A DNA stretch of 38,404 bases from positions 1 through 38,404 of the forward strand of contig NZ_JAIWPT010000025.1 in NCBI RefSeq assembly GCF_021191695.1, given 5' to 3'. The translations under genes and the position numbers were made by a program. Shown piece by piece: positions 7,390-15,634 of the stretch (its first letter is position 1; each line of letters starts with the position of its first letter). The stretch comes from Proluteimonas luteida (lineage in GTDB: Bacteria > Pseudomonadota > Gammaproteobacteria > Xanthomonadales > Xanthomonadaceae). Under the pieces are notes generated by a model. It made no database searches and was not told the origin of the DNA. It worked only from the letters and a program-made list of their open reading frames with translations.

Positions 7390-10146
7390 ATGCCCCGCGA
7401 CCCCGCCGTGCCGCGCGATACCCGTCTGTACCGCTGGCGCTTCGGCGCGGTGGAGTTCGACGAGGCGCGCTACGAACTGCGGCTGGCCGGCCTGCCGGTG
7501 GAGATCGAGCACAAGCCGCTGCAGGTGCTCGCCCTGCTGCTGCGCCACGCCGGGGAAGTGGTGACCAAGGAAGAACTGTTCGACACGGTCTGGGCCGGCC
7601 GCGTCACCGTGGACCATGTGCTCGCGACCGCGATCGGCAAGTTGCGCAAGGCACTGGACGCCAGCGGCGAGGGCCGCATCACCACCGTGCCGCGCATCGG
7701 CTACCGCTTCGGCGGCCCGGTGGAGCGCATCGCGGTCGGCCAGCGGCTGGGCGGCGAACTGAAGTTCGAAGCGGGGCAACCCGTCCCCGGGCGCGAGCAC
7801 TTCCTGCTGGAACGACCGCTTGCCCAGACGCTCGGCAGCGAAGTCTGGCTGGCGCGGCAGCCACGCAGCCGCGAGTCGCGCGTGTTCAAGTTCAGCCCCG
7901 GCGGCGAACAGCTGTCGGCGATCAAGCGCGAAGCCACGCTGATGCGCGTGCTGCGCGACACGCTGGGCGAGCGCGCGGATTTCGTTCGTGTCATCGACTG
8001 GAACTTCGAATCCGAGCCCTATTTCCTCGAATGCGAATACGGCGGCGAGGCATTGCCCGACTGGACGGCCAACCACGACCTGCTCGCGCACCGGGACCAG
8101 GCCGAACGGCTGGACTTCTTCCTCCAGATCGCGCGTGCGGTGGACGCGGCGCACGGCGTCGGCGTGCTGCACAAGGACATCAAGCCGGCCAACGTGCTGG
8201 TGAGGCAGCGGCCCGACGGACGCTGGCAGGCCTGCCTGACCGACTTCGGCAACAGCCGGCTGCTGCAGCCCGAGCGCCTGGCGGAACTGGGCATCACCGG
8301 ACTGGGCCTGACGCTGACCGGCGCCGGCGGCAGCGACGGTTCCGGCACGCCGCTCTACCTCGCGCCGGAGCTCATCGCCGGGCAACCGCCCACGGTGCGC
8401 AGCGACCTCTACGCGCTCGGCATCCTGCTGTACCAGTGGATGGCCGGCGACCTGCGGCGGCCGATGGCGCCCGGCTGGGAACGCGACATCGCCGACCCGC
8501 TGCTGGTGGAGGACATCACCCGCGCCACCGACGGCGATCCATCGCGGCGGCTGGGCAGCGTCGCCGAGCTCATTGAACGGCTGTCGTCGCTGCCGCGCCG
8601 CCGCGAGGACGCCCAGCGCAGCGCCGCTGTCGAGCGCGCGGCGCAAGTCGCGCAGCGGGCGCTGGAGCAGACGCAGGCGCGCAGGCCGTGGATCGTCGCG
8701 ACCATCGCGGTACTCAGCGTCGGCCTGCTGGCGAGCACGCTGTTCTGGCAACGCAGCGAACAGCAGCGCCGGACCGCCGCGATGCAGGCGGCACGCGCCG
8801 AGGCAGTGGCGCGCTTCCTCAGCGACGACCTGCTCGGCGCACTGAGCCCGGGCGGCACCGGCTTCGAGCGCGATCCCGGCATGCGCGAAGTGCTGGAACA
8901 CGCCTCCGCGCAGATCGCCGACCGCTTCGCCGACGATCCGGCCATGCGCGGCGGCGTGCACGCCGCGCTGGGCCAGGCCTGGCGCACGCTCGGCGACCGC
9001 GAACGCGCCGTCCGCCACATGCAGGAAGCCGAACGCCACTATGCATTGGCCTTCGGCGAAGCCGACGAACTGACGCTCAAGACCCGCTACACGCTCGCCC
9101 GCAACCTGGCCTATGCCAACGCGGCCGAACAGTTCGCCGAAGCCGGCAGGCTGCTGGACGCCACCGACCACGCCGCCGGCACGCGCCTGCAAGGCGACAG
9201 CGAACTGGCGCTGGAAGCGGCCTACGCGCGTGGCGTGTTCCACTTCCAGCAACTGCAGATCGACCCCGCGCTGGAGGCCTACCGTCGCGCCGACCGGCTG
9301 CAGCGGCTGGTGCGTCCGGACGACGCGCTGACGGCCGCGACGATCCGCGAGAACCTCGCCGATGCCGCGCTGCGCCAGGGCGACCTGAAAGGCGCCACCG
9401 CGCAGTTACGCGCCATGCTCGCCGACCCGCTGTTCGATGCCGGCCGCATCGGCGAGGGCAAGGTCGCCGGCCACCGCATCATGCTGGCGCGCGCGCTGCG
9501 CAACCTGGGCCGGTACGAGGAAGCCCTGCCGCTGGCCGAATCCGCCGCAGCCGTCACCGAACGCATTCTCGGACCGGACGATTATTCCACGCTGATCCAG
9601 CTGTCGACGGTGGCGAGCATCCACGACTACGCCGGCGACTGCGGCCAGGCGCTGCCGATCGCGCGTACCGTGCGCGAACGCATGGCCGCGCGCTACGGCG
9701 AGGAACGGCAGGCCACGCTGATCGAGACCGGCAACCTCGGCTTCAAGGAGCGCGATTGCGGCGACCGCGAGGCGGGACTCGACTACCTGCGCCAGGCCGA
9801 AACCGGATTGCGCAAGCACTACGGCGAAGACAACGTCGCTGCGCATAGCTTCCGCTACGCCCTCGCGAATGCGCTCGCCGACGAAGGACAGTACAGCGAG
9901 GCGCTGCGGATGGCCGAGGGCCTCAGCGCCACCGCGCTGACCGCCGGCGACTCCACGCCCGGCTGGGAGCATCGCCTGCGCGCACTGCGGGGACGCATCC
10001 TGCTGCTGTCGGGCGATGCAGCGGCGGGCCTGCCCTTGCTGACCGATGCGACCCATGCCCTGGTCGCGCTCGGCACCGAGGACGATGCCGACATCGCGCA
10101 ACTGCAGGCGCTGCTTGCCGGCGACCGGACCGTGGCCGGCAAATGA
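7390..10146 (+). CDS. Winged-helix / Ser-Thr kinase / TPR membrane regulator
   Basis: A 918-residue fusion. Residues about 16-112 are a Trans_Reg_C-type winged helix (FGAVEFDEARYELRL, VTKEELFDTVW, IGKLRKALD, TTVPRIGYRF). Residues about 138-415 are a Ser/Thr kinase domain: K167 in VFKF, E181 in helix C, HKDIKPAN with D263 and N268, DFG at 285-287, then GTPLYLAPE and SDLYALGILLYQWM. All catalytic residues are present, but the glycine-rich loop is degenerate (LAQTLGSEVW) and HRD is HKD. One transmembrane helix (about 433-453) follows, then a helical, TPR-rich tail to the end. By this order the DNA-binding and kinase parts are cytosolic and the TPR part periplasmic, as in CadC-type regulators. 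Envelope genes with operator-like repeats are divergent. ATG 7390 follows a leaderless-type promoter. Confidence 0.88.
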   Translation: MPRDPAVPRDTRLYRWRFGAVEFDEARYELRLAGLPVEIEHKPLQVLALLLRHAGEVVTKEELFDTVWAGRVTVDHVLATAIGKLRKALDASGEGRITTVPRIGYRFGGPVERIAVGQRLGGELKFEAGQPVPGREHFLLERPLAQTLGSEVWLARQPRSRESRVFKFSPGGEQLSAIKREATLMRVLRDTLGERADFVRVIDWNFESEPYFLECEYGGEALPDWTANHDLLAHRDQAERLDFFLQIARAVDAAHGVGVLHKDIKPANVLVRQRPDGRWQACLTDFGNSRLLQPERLAELGITGLGLTLTGAGGSDGSGTPLYLAPELIAGQPPTVRSDLYALGILLYQWMAGDLRRPMAPGWERDIADPLLVEDITRATDGDPSRRLGSVAELIERLSSLPRRREDAQRSAAVERAAQVAQRALEQTQARRPWIVATIAVLSVGLLASTLFWQRSEQQRRTAAMQAARAEAVARFLSDDLLGALSPGGTGFERDPGMREVLEHASAQIADRFADDPAMRGGVHAALGQAWRTLGDRERAVRHMQEAERHYALAFGEADELTLKTRYTLARNLAYANAAEQFAEAGRLLDATDHAAGTRLQGDSELALEAAYARGVFHFQQLQIDPALEAYRRADRLQRLVRPDDALTAATIRENLADAALRQGDLKGATAQLRAMLADPLFDAGRIGEGKVAGHRIMLARALRNLGRYEEALPLAESAAAVTERILGPDDYSTLIQLSTVASIHDYAGDCGQALPIARTVRERMAARYGEERQATLIETGNLGFKERDCGDREAGLDYLRQAETGLRKHYGEDNVAAHSFRYALANALADEGQYSEALRMAEGLSATALTAGDSTPGWEHRLRALRGRILLLSGDAAAGLPLLTDATHALVALGTEDDADIAQLQALLAGDRTVAGK

Positions 10147-10151
10147 CTGCG

Positions 10152-10355
10152 TCAGTCGACGATGAAGGTGATCCGCAGGTTCACCCGCCACTGGCTGATG
10201 CCGCCGTCGTCACCGACGTCGGCCTTGATCTCGTTGACCCAGACCCCGCGGATGCCTTTGACCGTCTCGGCGGTCTTGGACACGCCCAGGCGTACCGCGT
10301 CCTCGATGCTGGTGGACGAGGCGGCGTTGATTTCGATGACCTTGGCGACCGACAT
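10152..10355 (-). CDS. Dodecin family flavin-binding protein
   Basis: A 67-residue product, the full size of dodecins, which form hollow 12-mers that store or buffer flavin in the cytosol. The sequence runs VAKVIEINAASSTSIEDAV, then TVKGIRGVWVNEIKADV with the conserved flavin-stacking tryptophan (W39), and ends ISQWRVNLRITFIVD, the typical closing strand with the Gln used in flavin contact. ATG 10355 is preceded by AGGAGA; upstream in-frame starts would add non-family residues. It converges with the kinase gene, with only five bases between the two stop codons, so the two transcripts must overlap or share a termination region. Confidence 0.93.
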   Translation of the reverse strand: MSVAKVIEINAASSTSIEDAVRLGVSKTAETVKGIRGVWVNEIKADVGDDGGISQWRVNLRITFIVD

Positions 10356-10455
10356 GGCCTGTCTCCTGTGGCTGCGATGGGGTCCCCACCATCGCGGCAC
10401 CGGTGTAATCCGGAGTGAGGCTTCCGTTATCCGTGTCGCCCGCCGCGGGCGCTGC

Positions 10456-10467
10456 TAGCATGCCCGG
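10456..10467 (+). promoter_or_regulatory. -10-like element for a leaderless start
   Basis: TAGCAT at 10456-10461, then six bases, then ATG 10468. There is no ribosome binding site in front of the ATG. The geometry is the same as at 1059, 7378 and 37895. Confidence 0.45.
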
Positions 10468-12126
10468 ATGCCATTTCCCCGCACCCTCGTCCTGGTCGGC
10501 CCGATGGGCTCGGGCAAATCCTCGATCGGCCGCCGCATCGCCGCGCATTTCGGCCTCGCCTTCGTCGACGTCGACCACGAGATCGAACGGCGGACCGGGG
10601 CAAGCATCCCGTTGATCTTCGAATGCGAGGGCGAGGCCGGCTTTCGCGCGCGCGAGCGCCTCGTGCTGCAGTCGCTGCTCGACGGCCCGCCGCGGGTCAT
10701 CGCCACCGGCGGTGGCGCGGTGCTCGATGCCGGCAGCCGCACGGCGATGCGCGCGCACGGCCTGGTGGTCCACCTGCATGCCGACGTCGACCAGCAGCTG
10801 GCGCGGCTGGCGCGCGACCGTTCGCGGCCGCTGCTGGCCGGCGACGACCGCGAGGCGGTGCTGCGCCAGCTCGCCGAGGTGCGCGCGCCGCTGTATGCGG
10901 AAGCCGCGGAACTGCGCTTCGAGACCGGCAGCCAGCCGCCCGCCGATGCCGCCGCCCAGCTGATCGCGTTGATCGAATCCCACCTCGCGCGCCCGCCGCG
11001 CCCCGCCACGTCCGGATCCCGCATGACCGAAGCACACCCGTCCGCCCGCAGCGTCGCCGTCGGCGGCGACCGGCCCTATGCCATCACCATCGGCCCCGGC
11101 CTGCTCGACGACGGCGCGCTGCTGGCCGCGCCGGTGCGCGGCAACGCGGCGATGATCGTCAGCGACCGCAACGTCGCACCGCTGTACGCGCAGCGGGTCG
11201 CCGACGCCCTGCGCGCGGCGCGGCCCGGCCTGCATGTCCACACCCACGTGCTGCCGGCCGGCGAAGCGGCCAAGACCCTGGCGCATTTCACCGAGGTCGT
11301 GAACGCGCTGGCCGACGCCCGGTTGCGACGCGACGCCACGCTGTTCGCGCTCGGCGGCGGCGTCATCGGCGATCTCGCGGGATTCGCCGCCGCGTGCTGG
11401 ATGCGCGGCATCGACTGCGTGCAGCTGCCGACCACGCTGCTGGCGATGGTCGACTCCTCGGTCGGCGGCAAGACCGCGGTGGACCTGCCGCAGGGCAAGA
11501 ACCTGGTCGGCGCATTCCATCCGCCGCGCGCGGTGATCGCCGACACCGGTGCGCTGCGCACGCTTCCCGCCCGCGAGCTGCGCGCGGGACTGGCGGAGGT
11601 CGTCAAGTACGGCGCGCTGGGCGACGCCGCGTTCCTCGACTGGCTCGACGACAACGCCGACGCGCTGCTGGCGATGGACGACGCCGCGCTGGCCGAGGCC
11701 ATCGCCCGCAGTTGCGCGCACAAGGCCGCAATCGTCGAGCGCGACCCGTTCGAGCACGGCGAGCGCGCGCTGCTGAACCTCGGTCACACCTTCGGTCATG
11801 CGATCGAGACCGAACAGGGCTACGACGGCCTCAACCACGGCGAGGCGGTCGCGGTCGGCATGGTCCTCGCCGCGCGGCTGTCGGAGGCGCTGGGGTTCGC
11901 GAAAACCGAGGATGGCGACCGCCTGCGCGCGCTGCTGCAGCGCTTCGGCCTGCCGGTCGCGCTGCCGCCCGGCCTCGACCCCGGACGCCTGGTCGCGCAC
12001 ATGCGCCTGGACAAAAAGGCGCAGGCCGGCGGCCTGCGGTTCGTGGTCTGGGACGGCATCGGCCGCGCGCGGGTGCTGGCCGACGTGCCGGAGAGCGCGG
12101 TGATCGAGGTACTGCGCGCGGGCTGA
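10468..12126 (+). CDS. aroKB: Bifunctional shikimate kinase / 3-dehydroquinate synthase fusion
   Basis: A single open frame of 552 codons joins two shikimate-pathway enzymes. Residues 1 to about 175 are AroK: Walker A GPMGSGKS at 11-18, the shikimate-binding DVDHEIERR segment, ATGGGAVLD, and the lid region DRSRPLL. Residues about 186-552 are AroB: ALGGGVIGDLAGFAAACWMRG, the phosphate/NAD-contact SSVGGKTAVDLPQGKNLVGAFHPP, the metal-ligand regions EVVKYG, NLGHTFGHAIE and NHGEAVAVGM. The linker (about 176-185) is Ala/Pro-rich and contains no stop. ATG 11023 in the linker is the usual start of a separate AroB, so internal initiation cannot be excluded. AroB makes 3-dehydroquinate early in the pathway; AroK phosphorylates shikimate later. 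Confidence 0.9.
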   Translation: MPFPRTLVLVGPMGSGKSSIGRRIAAHFGLAFVDVDHEIERRTGASIPLIFECEGEAGFRARERLVLQSLLDGPPRVIATGGGAVLDAGSRTAMRAHGLVVHLHADVDQQLARLARDRSRPLLAGDDREAVLRQLAEVRAPLYAEAAELRFETGSQPPADAAAQLIALIESHLARPPRPATSGSRMTEAHPSARSVAVGGDRPYAITIGPGLLDDGALLAAPVRGNAAMIVSDRNVAPLYAQRVADALRAARPGLHVHTHVLPAGEAAKTLAHFTEVVNALADARLRRDATLFALGGGVIGDLAGFAAACWMRGIDCVQLPTTLLAMVDSSVGGKTAVDLPQGKNLVGAFHPPRAVIADTGALRTLPARELRAGLAEVVKYGALGDAAFLDWLDDNADALLAMDDAALAEAIARSCAHKAAIVERDPFEHGERALLNLGHTFGHAIETEQGYDGLNHGEAVAVGMVLAARLSEALGFAKTEDGDRLRALLQRFGLPVALPPGLDPGRLVAHMRLDKKAQAGGLRFVVWDGIGRARVLADVPESAVIEVLRAG

Positions 12127-12175
12127 AGCGCGGCCGCGGCGGGCCCGCAGGTCGCCAGGCGGAAACGCGAAGGCG

Positions 12176-12940
12176 TCAGCGCGTATCGCTGTCGGAACCG
12201 GTCCGGCCGAGGCCCAGGCCGGCCCCCATGCCCATGCCCATCCCCGCGCCCATTCCGCCGCCTCCGCCGCCACCTCCCCCGCCTCCACCACCGCCGCGGC
12301 CGCCGCCATCGCCGCCGCGCTTTCCGCCGATCTCGGTCCGCAGCGGCCCCTGGTCGGGGATCGTCACGTCGCGCGGAACCGGCTCCAGGTCCAGCGCCTT
12401 GCGGATGAACGCGCGCAGCGACACCACCAGCGTGCGCGTGTGCACGGCCCGGCCGGCCACCATGTCGCTCGCCGCCTCGGCCGCGAGCCGCACCTGCTCT
12501 TCGGTGCCGAGCAGGATCACGTCCGACAGCGCGGCCTCCACCGCATCGCGGATGCGCCGCCGGCGTTCCGCGGCGGGTGTGTCGATCGCGTCGCCGTCCC
12601 CGGCATCGATCGCGGCCTCCGCTTCCGCCTGCGCCGCCTCGGCCTGCACCAGTTCCGCCTGCGGCTGCGAGCCGGGCCCGGCCAGCGCCGCCCGCCGGCG
12701 CAGGTCGCGCAGGTGGGCCGGGTCGACGGTGAGCTCGCCGGTGAACGAGCCGCCGAGCACCTTGTAGGCGGCGATCAGGGTCTTCAGCCGTTCGTTGATC
12801 TGGCGGTTCTGGCGCTCGCGCCTGCGCTGGATGATCTGCATGAACACCAGCCGGATGCCGACCACGATCAGCGACACCAGCACGATGCCCAGCAGGGTCG
12901 AAAGCGTGGCGTTCCAGGAACTGAAATCGATGTTGCGCAT
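12176..12940 (-). CDS. Single-pass membrane protein with glycine/methionine-rich tail
   Basis: A 254-residue product. One transmembrane helix lies near the N-terminus (about residues 14-36, LSTLLGIVLVSLIVVGIRLVFM). A basic, helical stretch follows (RRRERQNRQINERLKTLIAAYKVLGGSF), then a helical region with LLGTEEQVRLAAEAA and RTLVVSLRAFIRKALDLEP, which looks like a conserved domain of unknown function. The last 50 residues are low-complexity: KRGGDGGG, a run of 14 glycines, then MGAGMGMGMG. By charge, the bulk of the protein is cytoplasmic. Function is not recognised. The gene is divergent from hemE and converges with aroKB. Confidence 0.7.
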   Translation of the reverse strand: MRNIDFSSWNATLSTLLGIVLVSLIVVGIRLVFMQIIQRRRERQNRQINERLKTLIAAYKVLGGSFTGELTVDPAHLRDLRRRAALAGPGSQPQAELVQAEAAQAEAEAAIDAGDGDAIDTPAAERRRRIRDAVEAALSDVILLGTEEQVRLAAEAASDMVAGRAVHTRTLVVSLRAFIRKALDLEPVPRDVTIPDQGPLRTEIGGKRGGDGGGRGGGGGGGGGGGGGGMGAGMGMGMGAGLGLGRTGSDSDTR

Positions 12941-13027
12941 CTGCGGTCGTCCGGCGCTGCATCGCGCGTTGTGCGGGAATGGACACGATCATACGGACAA
13001 GCGATCGCCGGTTCCCGGGGCGCCCCG

Positions 13028-13033
13028 TACAAT
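13028..13033 (+). promoter_or_regulatory. Probable -10 box of hemE
   Basis: TACAAT in the 161-bp divergent gap between the membrane-protein gene and hemE; a good -10 match in an otherwise GC-rich stretch. The implied leader is about 60 bases and contains AAGGAA ahead of the start codon. I see no convincing -35. Confidence 0.4.
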
Positions 13034-13101
13034 GCGGCCCAGGCACCTGTCTGCCGCGATGACCGGCAGATGACGCCAGCCTTCCCACAAGGAATCCCGT
13101 C

Positions 13102-14175
13102 TTGCCCGCACCGCTGAAGAACGACCGCCTGCTGCGCGCCCTGCGCCGGGAGCCGGTGGACCGCACTCCCGTCTGGCTGATGCGCCAGGCCGGCCGCTAC
13201 CTGCCCGAGTACCGCGCCACGCGCGCGAAGGCGGGCAGTTTCCTGGCGATGGCCAAGAATCCCGACATCGCCTGCGAGGTCACGCTGCAGCCGCTGGCGC
13301 GCTTCGACCTCGACGCGGCGATCCTGTTCTCCGACATCCTCACCATCCCCGACGCGATGGGCCTGGACCTGTATTTCGTCGAAGGCGAAGGCCCGAAGTT
13401 CCGCCACCCGGTGCGCGACGCCGCGGCCATCGCGAAACTCGGCGTGCCCGACATGGAGACCGACCTCGGCTACGTCATGGACGCGGTGCGGGTGATCCGC
13501 CGCGAACTCGACGGCCGGGTGCCGCTGATCGGCTTCTCCGGCAGCCCGTGGACGCTGGCCTGCTACATGGTCGAAGGCGGCGGCAGCAAGGACTTCGCGC
13601 GGATCAAGGCGATGGCGCTGAACGACCCGAAGGCGCTGCACGCGCTGCTGTCGGTGAACACCGACGCGGTGATCGCGTACCTGTCCGCGCAGCGCGCGGC
13701 CGGCGCGCAGGCGCTGCAGGTGTTCGATACTTGGGGCGGCGTGCTGTCGCCGGCGATGTACCGGGAATTCTCGCTGCCCTACCTGGGCCGCATCGCGCGC
13801 GAACTGCCGCGCGGCGACGGCGCGGACCGCACGCCCCTGATCCTGTTCGGCAAGGGCAATGCCGCGTACCTGGACGAACTGTCGCGGTCCGGCGCCGAAG
13901 GCGTGGGCGTCGACTGGCTGGTCGAACTGGGCGAGGCCGCGCGTCGCACCGGCGGCCGCGTCGCGCTGCAGGGCAACCTCGACCCGGCCACGCTGTACGG
14001 CGCGCCCGAGGCGATCCGCGCCGAGGCGCGCCGGGCGCTGGACAGCTACCGCGACGGCAACGGCGGCTCGCGCGAGGGCCACGTGTTCAACCTCGGCCAC
14101 GGCATGTCGCCGGACATGGATCCCGCCCACGTCGGCGTGCTGGTCGACGAGGTGCACGCCTACAGCGCGCGCTGA
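13102..14175 (+). CDS. hemE: Uroporphyrinogen decarboxylase
   Basis: The enzyme decarboxylates the four acetate side chains of uroporphyrinogen III to give coproporphyrinogen III in haem synthesis; it is cytosolic. At 357 residues the length is normal. The N-terminal signature TPVWLMRQAGRYLPEYR (about residues 22-38) with its catalytic arginines is intact. So are SDILTIPDAMGL with the conserved aspartate, GFSGSPWTLACYMVEG, FDTWGGVLSP and the C-terminal FNLGHGMSPDMDP. The start is TTG 13102 (PAPLKNDRLLRAL follows), with AAGGAA about ten bases upstream; a weak start codon may keep expression low. The gene stands alone on this strand. Confidence 0.96.
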   Translation: MPAPLKNDRLLRALRREPVDRTPVWLMRQAGRYLPEYRATRAKAGSFLAMAKNPDIACEVTLQPLARFDLDAAILFSDILTIPDAMGLDLYFVEGEGPKFRHPVRDAAAIAKLGVPDMETDLGYVMDAVRVIRRELDGRVPLIGFSGSPWTLACYMVEGGGSKDFARIKAMALNDPKALHALLSVNTDAVIAYLSAQRAAGAQALQVFDTWGGVLSPAMYREFSLPYLGRIARELPRGDGADRTPLILFGKGNAAYLDELSRSGAEGVGVDWLVELGEAARRTGGRVALQGNLDPATLYGAPEAIRAEARRALDSYRDGNGGSREGHVFNLGHGMSPDMDPAHVGVLVDEVHAYSAR

Positions 14176-14233
14176 CGGCCCGGAACCAAGCGGGCAAGCC
14201 CGTCCCTGCCGGGCCCGGGCCTGCCGGCGCCGG

Positions 14234-15223
14234 CTACACCTCCGCGCGGGCGCGCCCGCCTGTCGCCGGTCGTCCGCGTACCCGGCCGTCGCGGTATTCC
14301 AGCCTGATCTCGCGACTGCCGTCGGGTACCTCCGGGTTGACCGGGGACTCGCCGACGCAACCCGGGAACCGGCTATCGCGCAATGCCGTCCCGAGCGCGG
14401 CCAGCAGCCGGGCACTGTCCGCATCCCCGGCACGGGCCACGACCCGGAAGTCCGCGGTCAGCACCGCACCCGCCACATCGTCCCCGTGGATCTGCAGCAG
14501 GTCCGTCTCCGGCAGGGCCTGGTCCTGCGGCAGCAACTCCACCGGAAGCGGCGCCGCGCAGTCGCCGGTGCTCGCGATCAGGGTCTGCGGCAGAAGCCGG
14601 ACAACGAACGCCTCCAGCGACGTGCGCGCCTGCGCCTGCCGCATCGCCGCGGCGGGCACGCTGTAGCGGGCCTTGACGAAATACAGGCGGGCGGCGGCGA
14701 TCACCATCGCCGAGTGGTAATCGCCCTGCGGTTGCGCCATCAGCGCATCCACCGAGCGCAGCTCGCCGTCGACGGCCTCGGGCTCGACGCCGGGCAGTGC
14801 CACGCGCTGCCGCCGGACCGGCGAAAACGCGATGGCGCGGTAGTAGCCGGGATGCCCCGCGATCGCCTTCAGCTCGGCGACGGACTGCTGCATGTGCCGG
14901 TCGAGCTGCGCGGGGCCGATCTGGCCGGCCGGATAGAAGTAGACGTCCAGCGCGTGATCCGGGCGCGCGGGATCGACGTAACGGACCGACACGCCGAGCT
15001 CGGGCTGGTCGAAACGGTGCTCCCCCACCGCATGCCAGTCTCCGACCGACAGCGGATAGACGATGCGGGTCTCGCGCAGGAAGCCGCCCAGGAACGCAGG
15101 ATCGTCCTGCGCCGCGTGCACGCTGCCGGCAACGCCGCACAGCGCAAGCAGCGCAACCAGTCCCGCACCGGGACGGCGTCCGGCGCCCGGCCGCTCCCTG
15201 CGTTCCCGTCCCCTGCGCAGCAT
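14234..15223 (-). CDS. Exported protein of unknown function
   Basis: A 329-residue product from ATG 15223, which has GGGAG at a good distance. The N-terminus has an unusually long arginine-rich region (RRGRERRERPGAGRR) before the hydrophobic core (LVALLALCGVAGS) and the cleavage site VHA|AQ. It contains RR pairs, but no clear Tat motif. The mature domain begins with a stretch about adaptation of sequence DWHAVGEHRFDQPELGVSVRYVDP and a YFYPAGQIGP segment; a late part has two cysteines (GDCAAP, PGCVGE). I recognise no family. Its stop faces that of hemE 58 bases away. Confidence 0.7.
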   Translation of the reverse strand: MLRRGRERRERPGAGRRPGAGLVALLALCGVAGSVHAAQDDPAFLGGFLRETRIVYPLSVGDWHAVGEHRFDQPELGVSVRYVDPARPDHALDVYFYPAGQIGPAQLDRHMQQSVAELKAIAGHPGYYRAIAFSPVRRQRVALPGVEPEAVDGELRSVDALMAQPQGDYHSAMVIAAARLYFVKARYSVPAAAMRQAQARTSLEAFVVRLLPQTLIASTGDCAAPLPVELLPQDQALPETDLLQIHGDDVAGAVLTADFRVVARAGDADSARLLAALGTALRDSRFPGCVGESPVNPEVPDGSREIRLEYRDGRVRGRPATGGRARAEV

Positions 15224-15334
15224 GGCCTGCTCCCGTGTCACGGCGTCCTTCCGCGCACGATCACCCGCAGCCGGCGCGCCGTCAATCCGCACATGCGCCC
15301 CGCGACCTGCCCTGCCGCCACGCCGACAGGGACG

Positions 15335-15588
15335 CTATTCGTAGGACACGGTGCCCGGACACAACAGCCGTCCGTGCCCTGGACGCGCCGCGCGGCGCCC
15401 GGACAGCAGTTCCGGCAGACGGCGCCAGAACGGGCGGCGATCGTCGCCGTCCGGCGGCAGCGCCGCCTGCAGCAGCGCCGCGGCCGGGCCGCGCAGGCGC
15501 CGCGACAGCGCACACAGCTCGCCGGCATCGCAGGTCTGCGCAGCGCCTCGGCCCGCGCGATGCGGGCGTCGTGGCCGGACACGCTCAT
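15335..15588 (-). pseudogene. Small frameshifted gene downstream of telA-like gene
   Basis: From ATG 15588 the frame reads plausibly for about 17 codons (MSVSGHDARIARAEALR). After that it turns into Arg/Cys-rich nonsense, while the frame two bases over becomes protein-like (TCDAGELCALSRRLRGPAAA, then FWRRLPELLSGRR, ending GTVSYE and a TAG at 15335-15337). The second frame has no ATG, GTG or TTG start before its plausible part. One extra base near 15535-15540 would join both halves into about 84 residues. So this is either a one-base deletion in the genome or a sequencing error. It lies 46 bases after the TelA-type gene and is probably the operon's last gene. Function is unknown. The rest of the 411-base gap 15224-15634 shows nothing else. 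Confidence 0.45.
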
Positions 15589-15634
15589 GCCCGCGTCGGC
15601 GCGGTGCGCACCCGATCCCGGACCGCCACCGTGG

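Noticed and set aside
10623..12767. A long plus-strand frame with a poly-proline run
   Set aside because: The proline run is the complement of the glycine run in the minus-strand membrane protein, and the rest is an alternate frame of aroKB.
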